64,000 nt of DNA from CATQHP01 sp965214915 (lineage in GTDB: Bacteria > Acidobacteriota > Terriglobia > Bryobacterales > UBA6623), in NCBI GenBank assembly GCA_965214915.1, contig CBDCCP010000001.1, positions 2,108,001 to 2,172,000 of the forward strand, in the 5' to 3' direction. The position numbers were made by a program, and so were the translations under genes. This document shows positions 51,211 through 59,744 of this stretch, piece by piece (the stretch's first letter is position 1; each line of letters opens with the position of its first letter). Below the pieces are notes generated by a model. That model saw only the letters and a program-made list of their open reading frames with translations. It did no database searches and was not told where the DNA came from.

Positions 51211-53568
51211 GTGAGCATTCTCTATCGATACGTCTTTCGTGAAGTCGTCATCGCGTCGTCGATCGGCACGCTGCTCTTTACGCTGGCGCTCTTTCTGCAG
51301 AGCGTTGGTCCGGTAATGGCCTTGTTGGTCGGCCCGGGCGCCGCCGCCGGGGATGTCCTGCGGTTGTTCGCCTTGACGATTCCGCAGTCCTTTCCGTTTA
51401 CGATTCCGATCGGCGTCCTGGTGGGGATTTTGCTCGCGCTCGGGCGTCTGTCGGCCGACAACGAGATCGTCGCGATGCGCTCAGCCGGTATTCCCGGACT
51501 GCGCATTGTCCGGCCGGTCGGAGTTTTCGCGGTCTTGGGAATGGCCGTCTGCGCGGCCACGACGCTATGGCTCACGCCGTGGTCGCTGCGGGAGCAGGTG
51601 CGCATCGCCGAATCTTTCCGCGTGCCCTTGGCCGGCGCCGAAGTCAGGCCGCGCGTTTTCATCGAGGACTTTCCCGACCGCGTCATTCGCGTGCAAGACG
51701 TGCTCCCCGGCGAGGGTATTCACTGGAAAGGCATCTTCCTGGCCGACATGCGCGCTCCCGAGCGCCGGGGCTCGTTCGCCGGCGTCGACGCGGCGGTCGA
51801 CGGGCCGCGCATCACGCTGGCTTCGGAGGCTTTCGTCATTCCCCGGCCCGAGAACCGTATCCAGGTGCGCTTCCCGATGACGACGACCTACGAGCAGTCG
51901 TTCGATCCGAAGCAGTACCACGGTTTCCGCTCGGAGAGCACCGATCAGGTGTTGGAAGCGCGCCCGAGCCGCTTCGACCCGGGAGCGAAACGGTACGACA
52001 AAATGGCGACGTCGGAGTTGGCCGCGGCGGCAAGGACGGAGGAAGACCCGCAAGCCGGCATTCAATTCCAGCAACGCTTGGCGCTCCCGTTGGCCTGTCT
52101 GGTATTGCCGCTGGCGGGCATACCGCTGGCCGTTTCCAGCCGCCGGTCGGGCCGCTCCGGCGGGGTCGTGACGGCGCTCGCGCTGGTTTTCATCTATTGG
52201 ATGATTCAGTTGGCCGGCACGGCGCTGGCCAAGCAGGGCGTCGTCGGCCCGGCGCTTGCGGCCTGGGCGGCCAACGCGGCGTTCGGCTTGGCCGGGCTCG
52301 TCTTGCTCGCGCGCCTCGATGCGCCCAACCGCCGAGACTGGATCGCAGTCGTGGCGTCCCGGCTGTCGGCGGCCCGCGACCGGTTTATAAAAACGCTTGC
52401 CCGACGGCGGGAGCGGAACGGCGCCCCGGCCGCCCCCAACAATAACGGCGCGGCGCCGCCCGAGTCGCTCAGCGACCCCGTTCTACGCATCGTCGACCGC
52501 TACGTGCTGCGCAGCTTCCTGTTCCATCTGGCGGTCTTCACCGCGGCGTTCATCGCCATCTGGTTCGTCTTCAGCTTTTTCGAGCTTCTGACGGACATGC
52601 TCGCTCGCGACAAGTTGGGCCGGTTCGTCCCCTACATCTACTACCTGACGCCGTTCCTGATCTACAACACGGCCCCGTTGGCGGTAATGGTGGCGACGCT
52701 GATTTGTTTCGGACTGCTGGCAAAGCGCCATGAATTGACGGCATTTCGAGCCTCGGGAGTGAGTCTCTACCGGCTGGCTTCGCCGGTGCTGATTTTCGTC
52801 TTGCTGTTGGGCGGCGGCCTTTTCGCCCTCGACCACTACTACCTTCCGCAAACGAACCGCCGCCAGGACGCCATCCGCGACGAAATCAAGGGCCGCCCGG
52901 CGCGCACGTACTTGCGGCCCGACCGCCAATGGACGTTCGGCCTGCGCAATCGCATTTTCTACCACCGCGCGTTCGATTCGAACGCCGTGACGTTCTCCGG
53001 CATCAGCGTTTACGACTTGCGCGAGGAGCCCTTCGAGTTGCGGCGGCACATCGCCGCCGAACGCGCTTACTGGAGCGCCGCTCGCGGCGTCTGGGTATTC
53101 GAGCGGGGCTGGCTGCGCGAGTTGGACGGCATCCATCCTACGCGCTTCGAACAGTTCGACAGCCGGGAATTCCCCGACATCGTAGAACCGCCCGATTACT
53201 TCCTGAAAGAGGACCGCCACGACCAGCAAATGAACTGGCGGCAACTCCAGGCGTATATCGTCGACCTGACGCAAGGCGGCTTCGACACGATCCGGCTGCA
53301 GGTCCGCCTGCACAAGAAACTTGCCTTTCCGTTGTTCGCTTTCAGCATGGCTCTTCTGGCGGCGCCGTTCGCCATACTGACCGGCCGGCAGGGCGCCATG
53401 ACGCCCATTGCCTTCAGCCTCGGGTTGACGATCGGATACTACGCGCTGAATGCATTGGCGGAACAACTGGGCCGCAGCGGGCAGCTTACGCCGCTCATGG
53501 CGGCTTGGGCGCCCTGCTTGATCTTCGCGCTCGGCGGCGCGTATTTGTTCCTGCGGGTGCGGACGTAG
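51211..53568 (+). CDS. LptF-LptG fusion permease (LPS export)
   Basis: 785 residues holding two YjgP/YjgQ permease units in one chain. Unit 1 (1-385) has YRYVFREVVIASSIGTLLFTLALF, PFTIPIGVLVGILLALGRLSADNEIVAMRSAG and a periplasmic beta-jellyroll. A linker rich in Ala, Pro and Asn (about 400-425) follows. Unit 2 (427-785) has VDRYVLRSFLFHLAVFTAAFIA, TAPLAVMVATLICFGLLAKRHELTAFRASG and its own jellyroll. With LptB and LptC it would extract LPS from the inner membrane; in most bacteria LptF and LptG are separate. The start is GTG 51211 without a clear SD. A GATAAT box lies 24 bases upstream. Confidence 0.88.
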   Translation: MSILYRYVFREVVIASSIGTLLFTLALFLQSVGPVMALLVGPGAAAGDVLRLFALTIPQSFPFTIPIGVLVGILLALGRLSADNEIVAMRSAGIPGLRIVRPVGVFAVLGMAVCAATTLWLTPWSLREQVRIAESFRVPLAGAEVRPRVFIEDFPDRVIRVQDVLPGEGIHWKGIFLADMRAPERRGSFAGVDAAVDGPRITLASEAFVIPRPENRIQVRFPMTTTYEQSFDPKQYHGFRSESTDQVLEARPSRFDPGAKRYDKMATSELAAAARTEEDPQAGIQFQQRLALPLACLVLPLAGIPLAVSSRRSGRSGGVVTALALVFIYWMIQLAGTALAKQGVVGPALAAWAANAAFGLAGLVLLARLDAPNRRDWIAVVASRLSAARDRFIKTLARRRERNGAPAAPNNNGAAPPESLSDPVLRIVDRYVLRSFLFHLAVFTAAFIAIWFVFSFFELLTDMLARDKLGRFVPYIYYLTPFLIYNTAPLAVMVATLICFGLLAKRHELTAFRASGVSLYRLASPVLIFVLLLGGGLFALDHYYLPQTNRRQDAIRDEIKGRPARTYLRPDRQWTFGLRNRIFYHRAFDSNAVTFSGISVYDLREEPFELRRHIAAERAYWSAARGVWVFERGWLRELDGIHPTRFEQFDSREFPDIVEPPDYFLKEDRHDQQMNWRQLQAYIVDLTQGGFDTIRLQVRLHKKLAFPLFAFSMALLAAPFAILTGRQGAMTPIAFSLGLTIGYYALNALAEQLGRSGQLTPLMAAWAPCLIFALGGAYLFLRVRT

Positions 53569-53623
53569 CAGCCGGCGGTGAAAGTCCCGTGGAAGGCGCG
53601 ACGGGCTTGCTATCCACTATTCA

Positions 53624-54688
53624 CTATCCACTGGCCGCGCCGGCGGTTGTCCCGCCGCAACTCGACCCCGCCCCGGCCGTGCAGCCGTAACAATGCTGCC
53701 CGGTTACGATGCGCCGACGGGCAAGCTCGGCGGGATCGAAGTCGCGGATATGCCGGGGCGCGCCGAAGCCCGTTCCCAATTCCAGCATCTGGTTGAAATC
53801 GCAATCGTAGAGCGACCCGTCCCAGCCTACGGAAAGCGTATTCCTACACATCACGCCGGCGGCTGCGGCCGGGTTGTAAGCCGCAATGAGCTTGTTCATG
53901 TAGCGCTCGTAATTGCCGCTGCGAATCAGGAATTCCAGAAAACGGCTGATCGGCATGTTGGTAATGGTGTAGAGAGATTGAAAGACGATGCCGTGGCGTT
54001 TTTTCAACTCGCGCCGGAAGTCCGCCTCGATCGCTTGCTGCGGGGGAGGGAGGAACGCCCCAGTCGGGTTATAGACCAAGTTGAGAACCAAGCCGGAGCC
54101 GGGCTGCCCATAGCCCAGGCCATTCAGCTTTTGCAGCGCCTCGATTGATTTTTCGAAAATGCCGCCGCCCCGTTGGGCATCCGTCCGGTCGGCGGAGAAA
54201 TACGGCAGGCTGGCGATCACCTCGACCCGGTTCCGAGCCAGGAACTCGGCAAGATCGCTCTGCGAGCGCAGAGTGAGGATGGTGAGATTGCAACGGTCCA
54301 TCACAGCGCAGCCAAGGCTCCGCACCTGCTCGACGAACCAGCGAAAGTTCGGGTTGAGCTCCGGGGCGCCGCCCGTGATATCGACTTTCGGGCGGTCGAG
54401 CCGCCGGATCGCGTCGAGACACAGTTCGAACGTCTCGTGGGCCATGTTCTCTTCCGTGCGGTCGGGTCCGGCATCGACGTGGCAATGCTTGCAGGTCTGG
54501 TTGCACAGCTTGCCGACGTTGACTTGAAAGATTTCGATGCCGGTTGCCGTCAGGGGATGCAGCCCGTTTGCGGCCAAGGCGTCGTCGAACGGCCGTTGCG
54601 GGCTTTGACCGACGCCGTTGTTCAAGACGCACAGTTGCCCCTCAGCCGGAGATGGGGGCTGCCGCGCGCTGACGAGACTCGTGCCCAT
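53624..54688 (-). CDS. arsS: Arsenosugar biosynthesis radical SAM protein ArsS
   Basis: 354 residues. The radical SAM cluster motif is VGKLCNQTCKHCHVDAGPDR (CxxxCxxC at about 62-69). The rest shows LEFLIRSGNYERYMNKLIAAYNP, CRNTLSVGWDGSLYDCDFNQML and a C-terminal HCYGCTAGAGSSCGG, which is the ArsS pattern with auxiliary cluster cysteines. ArsS is known to transfer a deoxyadenosyl group to methylated arsenic on the way to arsenosugars. It needs ArsM to make the methylated substrate, and no arsM lies in the window. The peroxidase-like gene is 6 bp upstream in the same transcript. Confidence 0.87.
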   Translation of the reverse strand: MGTSLVSARQPPSPAEGQLCVLNNGVGQSPQRPFDDALAANGLHPLTATGIEIFQVNVGKLCNQTCKHCHVDAGPDRTEENMAHETFELCLDAIRRLDRPKVDITGGAPELNPNFRWFVEQVRSLGCAVMDRCNLTILTLRSQSDLAEFLARNRVEVIASLPYFSADRTDAQRGGGIFEKSIEALQKLNGLGYGQPGSGLVLNLVYNPTGAFLPPPQQAIEADFRRELKKRHGIVFQSLYTITNMPISRFLEFLIRSGNYERYMNKLIAAYNPAAAAGVMCRNTLSVGWDGSLYDCDFNQMLELGTGFGAPRHIRDFDPAELARRRIVTGQHCYGCTAGAGSSCGGTTAGAASG

Positions 54689-54694
54689 GACCGC

Positions 54695-55027
54695 CTACAT
54701 GCTCAATGCTTCAGCGATATTGCGCATCTGCAAGCCGTGAACCAGCGCCGCGCCGCCCTTGATGGCCGAGGCCACGTGAACCGCTTCCGTCATCTGCTCC
54801 AAATTGGATCCCTTCTCCAGGCTCTCTTGTGTGTAGGCGTCGATGCAGTAAGGGCATTGCACCGCGTGCGCGACCGCCAGCGCAATCAGGCACTTCTCGC
54901 GTTGGCTCAGAGCGCCCTCCGCGAATACCGCGCCGTACCATGCGCTGAACTTCTCCCAGAGTTCGGGAGCGTTTTTGCCCATCTCGCCGAATCGAGGCAG
55001 ATCGTCCTCGCTGTAGTATCCCGACAT
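54695..55027 (-). CDS. CMD/AhpD-like protein, arsenosugar-associated peroxidase-like
   Basis: About 110 residues. The carboxymuconolactone-decarboxylase fold has KCLIALAVAHAVQCPYCIDAY, with the redox pair CPYC, then IKGGAALVHGLQMRNIAEAL. Small AhpD-like proteins of exactly this kind are commonly encoded beside arsS, and the gap here is only 6 bp. It may protect the radical chemistry or reduce an arsenic intermediate. The start is either ATG 55027 or ATG 55039; aaggag lies between optimal distances for the two. Confidence 0.85.
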   Translation of the reverse strand: MSGYYSEDDLPRFGEMGKNAPELWEKFSAWYGAVFAEGALSQREKCLIALAVAHAVQCPYCIDAYTQESLEKGSNLEQMTEAVHVASAIKGGAALVHGLQMRNIAEALSM

Positions 55028-55118
55028 TTGCTGCACCATTCTCCTTCGCAAGCACGGACGGCAAACCCGATGTTACGAAAGTTCCGGCGTCCGCCACCCT
55101 ATGTTATGCTACGCCCCA

Positions 55119-55766
55119 ATGGGGCGCTTCTTCATTCTCCCCCTTGCCGCGGCCGCCTGCCTGCAGGCGCAAATCCCCGACGGCTTTCAAGCGATCTTCA
55201 ACGGGCGCAATCTCGCCGGTTGGCGCGTCAGCTTGACCAACCACCACGGCGACACGAAAGAATGGCGCGTGTTCGAAAACGCGGTGATCGGCAAACAGGA
55301 CCGCGAGGGCAACGGGGGAATCCTGCTCAGCGACGAGCAGTACGGAGATTTCGAAATTTATTTGGAGATCAAACCGGATTTCGGCTGCGACGGCGGCCTG
55401 TTCTTGCGCTCGAACGACAACGGGCAGGCCTATCAGGTCATGCTGGACTATCTCGAGGGCGGCAACATGGGAGGCATCTACGGCGAGCGGCTCTCCGGCG
55501 TCCAACGCAAAGCCTCGGAAGGGTGGGAAAAAGTCTGGAAAAAGAACGACTGGAACTCGCTTCGGGCGCGCATCGTAAACGAAGCCCCCAAGATCGAGGT
55601 CTGGCTGAACGGCGTTCCGATCACCGCTTTCCAAGACACGGCGAATCGTCTTCCGGGCGGCGCGACCGAGGGGATGATCGCTTTACAAGTCCACGGCGGC
55701 AAGCGTTGCCGGCCCGGACTCGAGCACCGCTTCCGCAACATCGCCGTCAAAGAGTTGAACGAGTAA
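55119..55766 (+). CDS. DUF1080 protein (3-keto-disaccharide hydrolase-like), secreted
   Basis: 215 residues from ATG 55119: signal peptide (RFFILPLAAAACLQAQ), then a concanavalin-like beta sandwich with GFQAIFNGRNLAGWRVSL, GILLSDEQYGDFEIYLEIKP, GGLFLRSNDNGQAYQVMLD and GMIALQVHGGKRCRPGLEHRFRNI. The family (DUF1080) has members that cleave 3-keto-glycosides. It is divergent to the ars pair. TATGCT ends 8 bases before the ATG and no SD is seen, so it may be leaderless. It probably contributes to glycan breakdown outside the cell. Confidence 0.85.
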   Translation: MGRFFILPLAAAACLQAQIPDGFQAIFNGRNLAGWRVSLTNHHGDTKEWRVFENAVIGKQDREGNGGILLSDEQYGDFEIYLEIKPDFGCDGGLFLRSNDNGQAYQVMLDYLEGGNMGGIYGERLSGVQRKASEGWEKVWKKNDWNSLRARIVNEAPKIEVWLNGVPITAFQDTANRLPGGATEGMIALQVHGGKRCRPGLEHRFRNIAVKELNE

Positions 55767-55832
55767 CCGCCTGCCCGCGAGCGCGGACACTTGGATTGAG
55801 ACGGATTGCCGCTGCCGGCGGTCGTTCGACTG

Positions 55833-57215
55833 TCACGGGCGGCGCAGTTCCACGACGGACTCGTAAAGACCGTATCCGTTCGCCGTTTTCCCCGCGCGTA
55901 CGCTGGAGTTGACGATGCTGTTTCCCACCCGCGCGCCGCGCGGGATGTGGATGCCCGCAACTTGGAGCCCGTGCGCTTCCGCGATCTTCGCCAGGAAGCG
56001 GTCCGTGGGGACGTGTACTCCTTGCAGAATGCTGTTGCCGATGACGATCAACGCCGTTGCGCCGGGCCGCAGGCGCCACTTGGCGCCCGTGACGAACTTG
56101 ACGCAGTCGTTGAAGTACAGCGCCGCATAGTTCGCCCATCCTGCCCCGCCGTAGATCCCTTTATCGGGATTCTTGCCGCGCACCTCGGCCAGCGTCCGGT
56201 GGATTTCTTCGTCGCCAATGGTCGGATCGAGCTCGACATGCTCCTGCTCCCGGGCATTCTGCCAATAGGTTCCGAAGTTCAGCGTTTCCAACCGCTTCAG
56301 ATCGCCGGGGGTTTGGCACAAGCCAAGCCAATAGAGATGCGGGCGGGTATTCCGGTTGTAATGGTAGTTGTTCAAATAGGGCGGGGAGGTGACCAGCAGG
56401 TCCACGCTTCCCTCCGCCACGGCTTCGTATCCATGGAAAAAGGATTTCGAATGGATGCGCCCGTCGGGGCGCCCGCTCCCGCTCCGCTTTTTGCGGTACC
56501 AATCCGCGTCGTCCGCCATTTGAGCGGTCTTTGCGGCCAGCGTCTCGATAACGGGATAGTCTTGGACTTCCGGGCGGCCTACGCTTGCCTTACGCCCCAG
56601 GCTGGGTTCGTAGGAGTAGTTGGAATAATCCACCATCGTTGCCGCGAAAGCAAGGCGGAACATGTCCGCAATCCGCGCATCTTCCTGCTTGTTGATGAAA
56701 TCCAAGGCCAGCAGGACTTTCCGCAGCACGTGCGGACTGTAAAAGGGAGAGCGCGTGCGAAAGCCGGCCGGAGGGGCCCCGCGCGGCAGGATTCCTTCGG
56801 TAAGCGCCCTGCGCCCGAACGCCCGGAACTCGCCGACCGCAGCCCGCAGCCGGTCGAGATCCACCCTGTGCGCTTGCAGCTTGGTCTGCGAGGCGAAGGC
56901 GGCATAGGGATTGATCTCGAAGCCGATGGCTTCGTGTCCGGCAAGGTCGGCTTCGATCAAAGTGGTTCCGACGCCCGCGAATGGATCGAGAACGACGCCG
57001 GGGCCGCTTGTAAAGCGGTCCAGGGCGTCCTCTACGAAATCCTTTGAAAACCCGGCGACCCAGGGAACCCAGCGATGCACCGGAGCCCCGCGGTTAGACA
57101 TGAAGGCAGGGTCGCGAAAGATGCTTTCTCCGGCGGACGCCTCGTTTCCGGCACTTCGGTCATGGTTGCGGCCCGCAAACTTCGTCGCATGACGGCGCGG
57201 ATGTTTCTCGCTCAT
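55833..57215 (-). CDS. DNA methyltransferase (N4-cytosine/N6-adenine type), orphan
   Basis: 460 residues. The AdoMet motif LDPFAGVGTT is at 76-85 and the catalytic motif TSPPY at 276-280, with about 190 residues between them that would hold the target recognition part. The S in SPPY favours N4-methylcytosine. LNNYHYNRNTRPHLYWLGLC after the motif is typical of this group. No restriction endonuclease gene is adjacent, so it is an orphan or its partner is far away. I place the start at ATG 57215 (SEKHPRRH); ATG 57101 just before the conserved PVHRWVPWVAGFS would also work. The frame is open far upstream without meaning. Confidence 0.82.
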   Translation of the reverse strand: MSEKHPRRHATKFAGRNHDRSAGNEASAGESIFRDPAFMSNRGAPVHRWVPWVAGFSKDFVEDALDRFTSGPGVVLDPFAGVGTTLIEADLAGHEAIGFEINPYAAFASQTKLQAHRVDLDRLRAAVGEFRAFGRRALTEGILPRGAPPAGFRTRSPFYSPHVLRKVLLALDFINKQEDARIADMFRLAFAATMVDYSNYSYEPSLGRKASVGRPEVQDYPVIETLAAKTAQMADDADWYRKKRSGSGRPDGRIHSKSFFHGYEAVAEGSVDLLVTSPPYLNNYHYNRNTRPHLYWLGLCQTPGDLKRLETLNFGTYWQNAREQEHVELDPTIGDEEIHRTLAEVRGKNPDKGIYGGAGWANYAALYFNDCVKFVTGAKWRLRPGATALIVIGNSILQGVHVPTDRFLAKIAEAHGLQVAGIHIPRGARVGNSIVNSSVRAGKTANGYGLYESVVELRRP

Positions 57216-57337
57216 GTAAAGGAAGGTTCCCGTGCAACTCCGCCGAGCATGGAATGGAATGATTCTACCCCGCCGGCGCGATACCGGCTCAACGCTGAGG
57301 CGCGCCGCGCCGCCCGCGTGATTTTTGCCGCGGGCCG

Positions 57338-58246
57338 CTAAGCGTCCGGGCCGCGGGGGAACCAGCGCCCCGCCGCCCACCAGACGAGCTCCATCGCGAC
57401 CAGCCACAGGCGCATGGCGACGGCAAGCGTCAGCCCGGTTCCGGCCGCGAACGCGCGGCCGAGCAGCAGCCCCAGAACTCCCTCGCGGATGCCCATCCCC
57501 GCCGGCGCGACCATCGTCAACAGCGCGGTCAGCCAAGCCAGCGCATAGCTGCCGGCGATGAAAGCAAACGAAGCGCCGGCGGCCGGCAGCAGGGAACGGG
57601 CGAAGAAGGCCATCGCCGCCGTCAACCCGACCCAGGCGGCGAGATACATCGCCCATACCCCGAACAACTTCGCCGCGCCGATGCGCAGGGGCGTATAAGG
57701 CTGCTTCAGCAGCCGCGACAGGAATCCGGCCCAGGCGTTCAACACCCGCGGATGAACGACGGCGAACGACAGCAACGGGAAGGCCAGCAAGACACCGCGC
57801 TGGTATTCTCCAAGCTGCGGCAGCGCCGCGGCGATCGCCCAGACCGCCGGAACCATCGAGGCCAGCGCGGCCAGCGTCATATCCACCAGCGTCGCGGCCA
57901 GGCAGGCCGAGGGCTCCACCCCGTAGCGGCGGGTCAGATAGATGCGGCTGGCGAACTGCCAAACGCCCCCCGGCACGTAACGGCTTAACTCCGACTTGCG
58001 GTAAACACGGTAAATTTCGCCGAACGGAATGGAGTGTCCGAAACAGTCGATCACGACCATCCAGCCCAATGGACGCGCCAGAAACCATCCCGCAGCCAGC
58101 ACGAACGACAAGACCCAATAACCGGCCTCGAACTGCCACGGCTCGCTGCGCACCTGCAGCCAGTTGCCGTAAATCAAGCGTCCGATGAAGAACGCGACGA
58201 TGAGCGGAACGGCCAGCTTGACGGCGGCGCCGAGCCGTTTATTCAC
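57338..58246 (-). CDS. UPF0104/LPG-synthase-like polytopic membrane protein
   Basis: 302 residues, about eight hydrophobic segments, with SELSRYVPGGVWQFASRIYLTRRYG and the late APAGMGIREGVLGLLLG, matching the flippase-like domain of lysylphosphatidylglycerol synthases (AglD/YbhN-like) without the cytoplasmic acyltransferase part. The start is GTG 58246, with gagga 5 bases upstream, overlapping the stop of the GT2 gene (GTGAATAA). The pair GT2 plus UPF0104 suggests that one makes a polyprenyl-phosphate sugar and the other handles or flips it. Confidence 0.83.
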   Translation of the reverse strand: MNKRLGAAVKLAVPLIVAFFIGRLIYGNWLQVRSEPWQFEAGYWVLSFVLAAGWFLARPLGWMVVIDCFGHSIPFGEIYRVYRKSELSRYVPGGVWQFASRIYLTRRYGVEPSACLAATLVDMTLAALASMVPAVWAIAAALPQLGEYQRGVLLAFPLLSFAVVHPRVLNAWAGFLSRLLKQPYTPLRIGAAKLFGVWAMYLAAWVGLTAAMAFFARSLLPAAGASFAFIAGSYALAWLTALLTMVAPAGMGIREGVLGLLLGRAFAAGTGLTLAVAMRLWLVAMELVWWAAGRWFPRGPDA

Positions 58247-59153
58247 GGGTTTCCTCGATGTCGAAGCGCGGCGCGGCCCGCTCCCGCGGCGCATTGGCGA
58301 CCGCAATTTCCGCGGCCCAGCCGGCGGCGAAGAGAACGACGGCGCTCAGCGCGAAGAAAAGGGCCAATCCGCCGAGAGGCGTCATTCGCGGGAAAGCAAT
58401 CCAACCGGCGGCCGGCCCCAGGGCGGCCAGTGCGCAGCCCAGAGCGGCGAAGCCGAAGGCATGCGCCGGCCGGTCTGCGAAGCGCGTCACGAGCAACACG
58501 GTGATCAGGTCGAAAAAGCCCTTGAAAAGCCGGCTGAAGCCGTATTTCGATCGCCCGTGCCGGCGGGCGCGGTGGCGCACCTCGATCTCGCCGACGCGGT
58601 ACCCTTGCCAAGCAGCGAGCGCCGGAATGAAGCGGTGCAACTCACCGTAGATGCGCAAGCTGCGCGCCAACTCCCCGCGGTAGCACTTGAAGCCGCAATT
58701 CATGTCGTGCAGGTTCACCCGCGTCAAGCTGCGCGCGCAGACGTTGAAAAGGCGCGAGGCGACGACTTTGCTGCGCGGGTCGCGGCGCTTCTTTTTCCAG
58801 CCGGAAACCAGATCGAAGCCCTCGTTCAGCTTAGCCAGGAACCGCGGAATCTCGCCGGGGTCGTCTTGCAGGTCGCCGTCCATCGTGAACACGACCTCGC
58901 CGCGGGTCCGCGCAAAACCGGCCATCAGAGCGGCGGCCTTGCCGAAATTGGCGCGCAGCTTGACCAGCCGGACGCGGCCCGGCCGATGCAGCTTTTCGAG
59001 TTCCTGCCAAGTTGCGTCGGCGCTGCCGTCATCGACGAAGACAATCTCGTCGTCGGGTCCGAGAACTTCCATCAGCAGGCGCGCGAGCTCGGCGACGTCG
59101 TCCTGCTCGTTATGGACGGGCACGACGACCGAAATTTCAGGTTTTGCGGCCAT
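58239..59153 (-). CDS. GT2 glycosyltransferase, polyprenyl-phosphate sugar synthase-like
   Basis: 304 residues. GT-A domain: ISVVVPVHNEQDDVAELARL, FVDDGSADATWQELEKL, FTMDGDLQDDPGEIPRFL (DxD) and HDMNCGFKCYRGELARSL, then RHGRSKYGFSRLFKGFFDL. These match dolichyl/undecaprenyl-phosphate mannose or glucose synthases of the DPM1/GtrB kind. Two C-terminal membrane helices follow, as in GtrB and ArnC. The start is ATG 59153. The product would be used outside the inner membrane for glycan or lipid A decoration, in line with the downstream UPF0104 gene. Confidence 0.87.
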   Translation of the reverse strand: MAAKPEISVVVPVHNEQDDVAELARLLMEVLGPDDEIVFVDDGSADATWQELEKLHRPGRVRLVKLRANFGKAAALMAGFARTRGEVVFTMDGDLQDDPGEIPRFLAKLNEGFDLVSGWKKKRRDPRSKVVASRLFNVCARSLTRVNLHDMNCGFKCYRGELARSLRIYGELHRFIPALAAWQGYRVGEIEVRHRARRHGRSKYGFSRLFKGFFDLITVLLVTRFADRPAHAFGFAALGCALAALGPAAGWIAFPRMTPLGGLALFFALSAVVLFAAGWAAEIAVANAPRERAAPRFDIEETRE

Positions 59154-59247
59154 ACGCGGCGAAACGCCGATGATAGCGAGACCGCTGCCCGCGGGCAACT
59201 GCCGCGCTTGACAAGCGCCCCGGCGGAGCGTCAGGGTGAAGAAAGCC

Positions 59248-59700
59248 ATGAACCTCAAACGCATCTCGCCCGAAGAAGCCAAGGAATTGCTCGACTCCGA
59301 CAAGGAGTACGTTTATCTCGACGTGCGCTCGATTCCGGAGTTCGAAGCCGGCCATGCTCCGGGCGCCAAGAACATCCCGCTGCTGCACCGCACGCCGGCG
59401 GGCATGCAGCCCAACGGAGACTTCGTCAGCGTTTGCGAGAAAGCCCTGGGGAAAGACGCCAAGATCATTACCGCCTGCCTCAAAGGCGGCCGCTCGATGA
59501 AGGCGGCTCAAATCCTGACGGCGAACGGGTTTTCCAATGTCGTCGATATGCGCGGCGGTTTCATGGGCGAACCCGACCCTTGGGGCGGCATCGCCTACCC
59601 GGGGTGGCGGCCCCGCGGCCTGCCCGTCACGACGGAAGCCGCGCAGGACGAGACTTACGAGGGCCTGTCGCAAGCGGACGGGCCGCCCCGCTGCGCTTGA
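59248..59700 (+). CDS. Rhodanese-domain protein
   Basis: About 150 residues, one rhodanese domain: RISPEEAKELLDSDKEYVYLD, VRSIPEFEAGHAPGAKNIPL and the active-site loop ACLKGGRSMKAAQIL, with the persulfide-forming cysteine in CLKGGR. The tail (GEPDPWGGIAYPGWRPRGLP) is that of single-domain rhodaneses. It moves sulfane sulfur in the cytoplasm. The start is ATG 59248 or the GTG at 59236. It stands alone between divergent and convergent genes. Confidence 0.85.
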   Translation: MNLKRISPEEAKELLDSDKEYVYLDVRSIPEFEAGHAPGAKNIPLLHRTPAGMQPNGDFVSVCEKALGKDAKIITACLKGGRSMKAAQILTANGFSNVVDMRGGFMGEPDPWGGIAYPGWRPRGLPVTTEAAQDETYEGLSQADGPPRCA

Positions 59701-59744
59701 CCGCCTGCGCCAAGAGCGCGTCCGGCGCGCGAGCGGCGCAGCAT

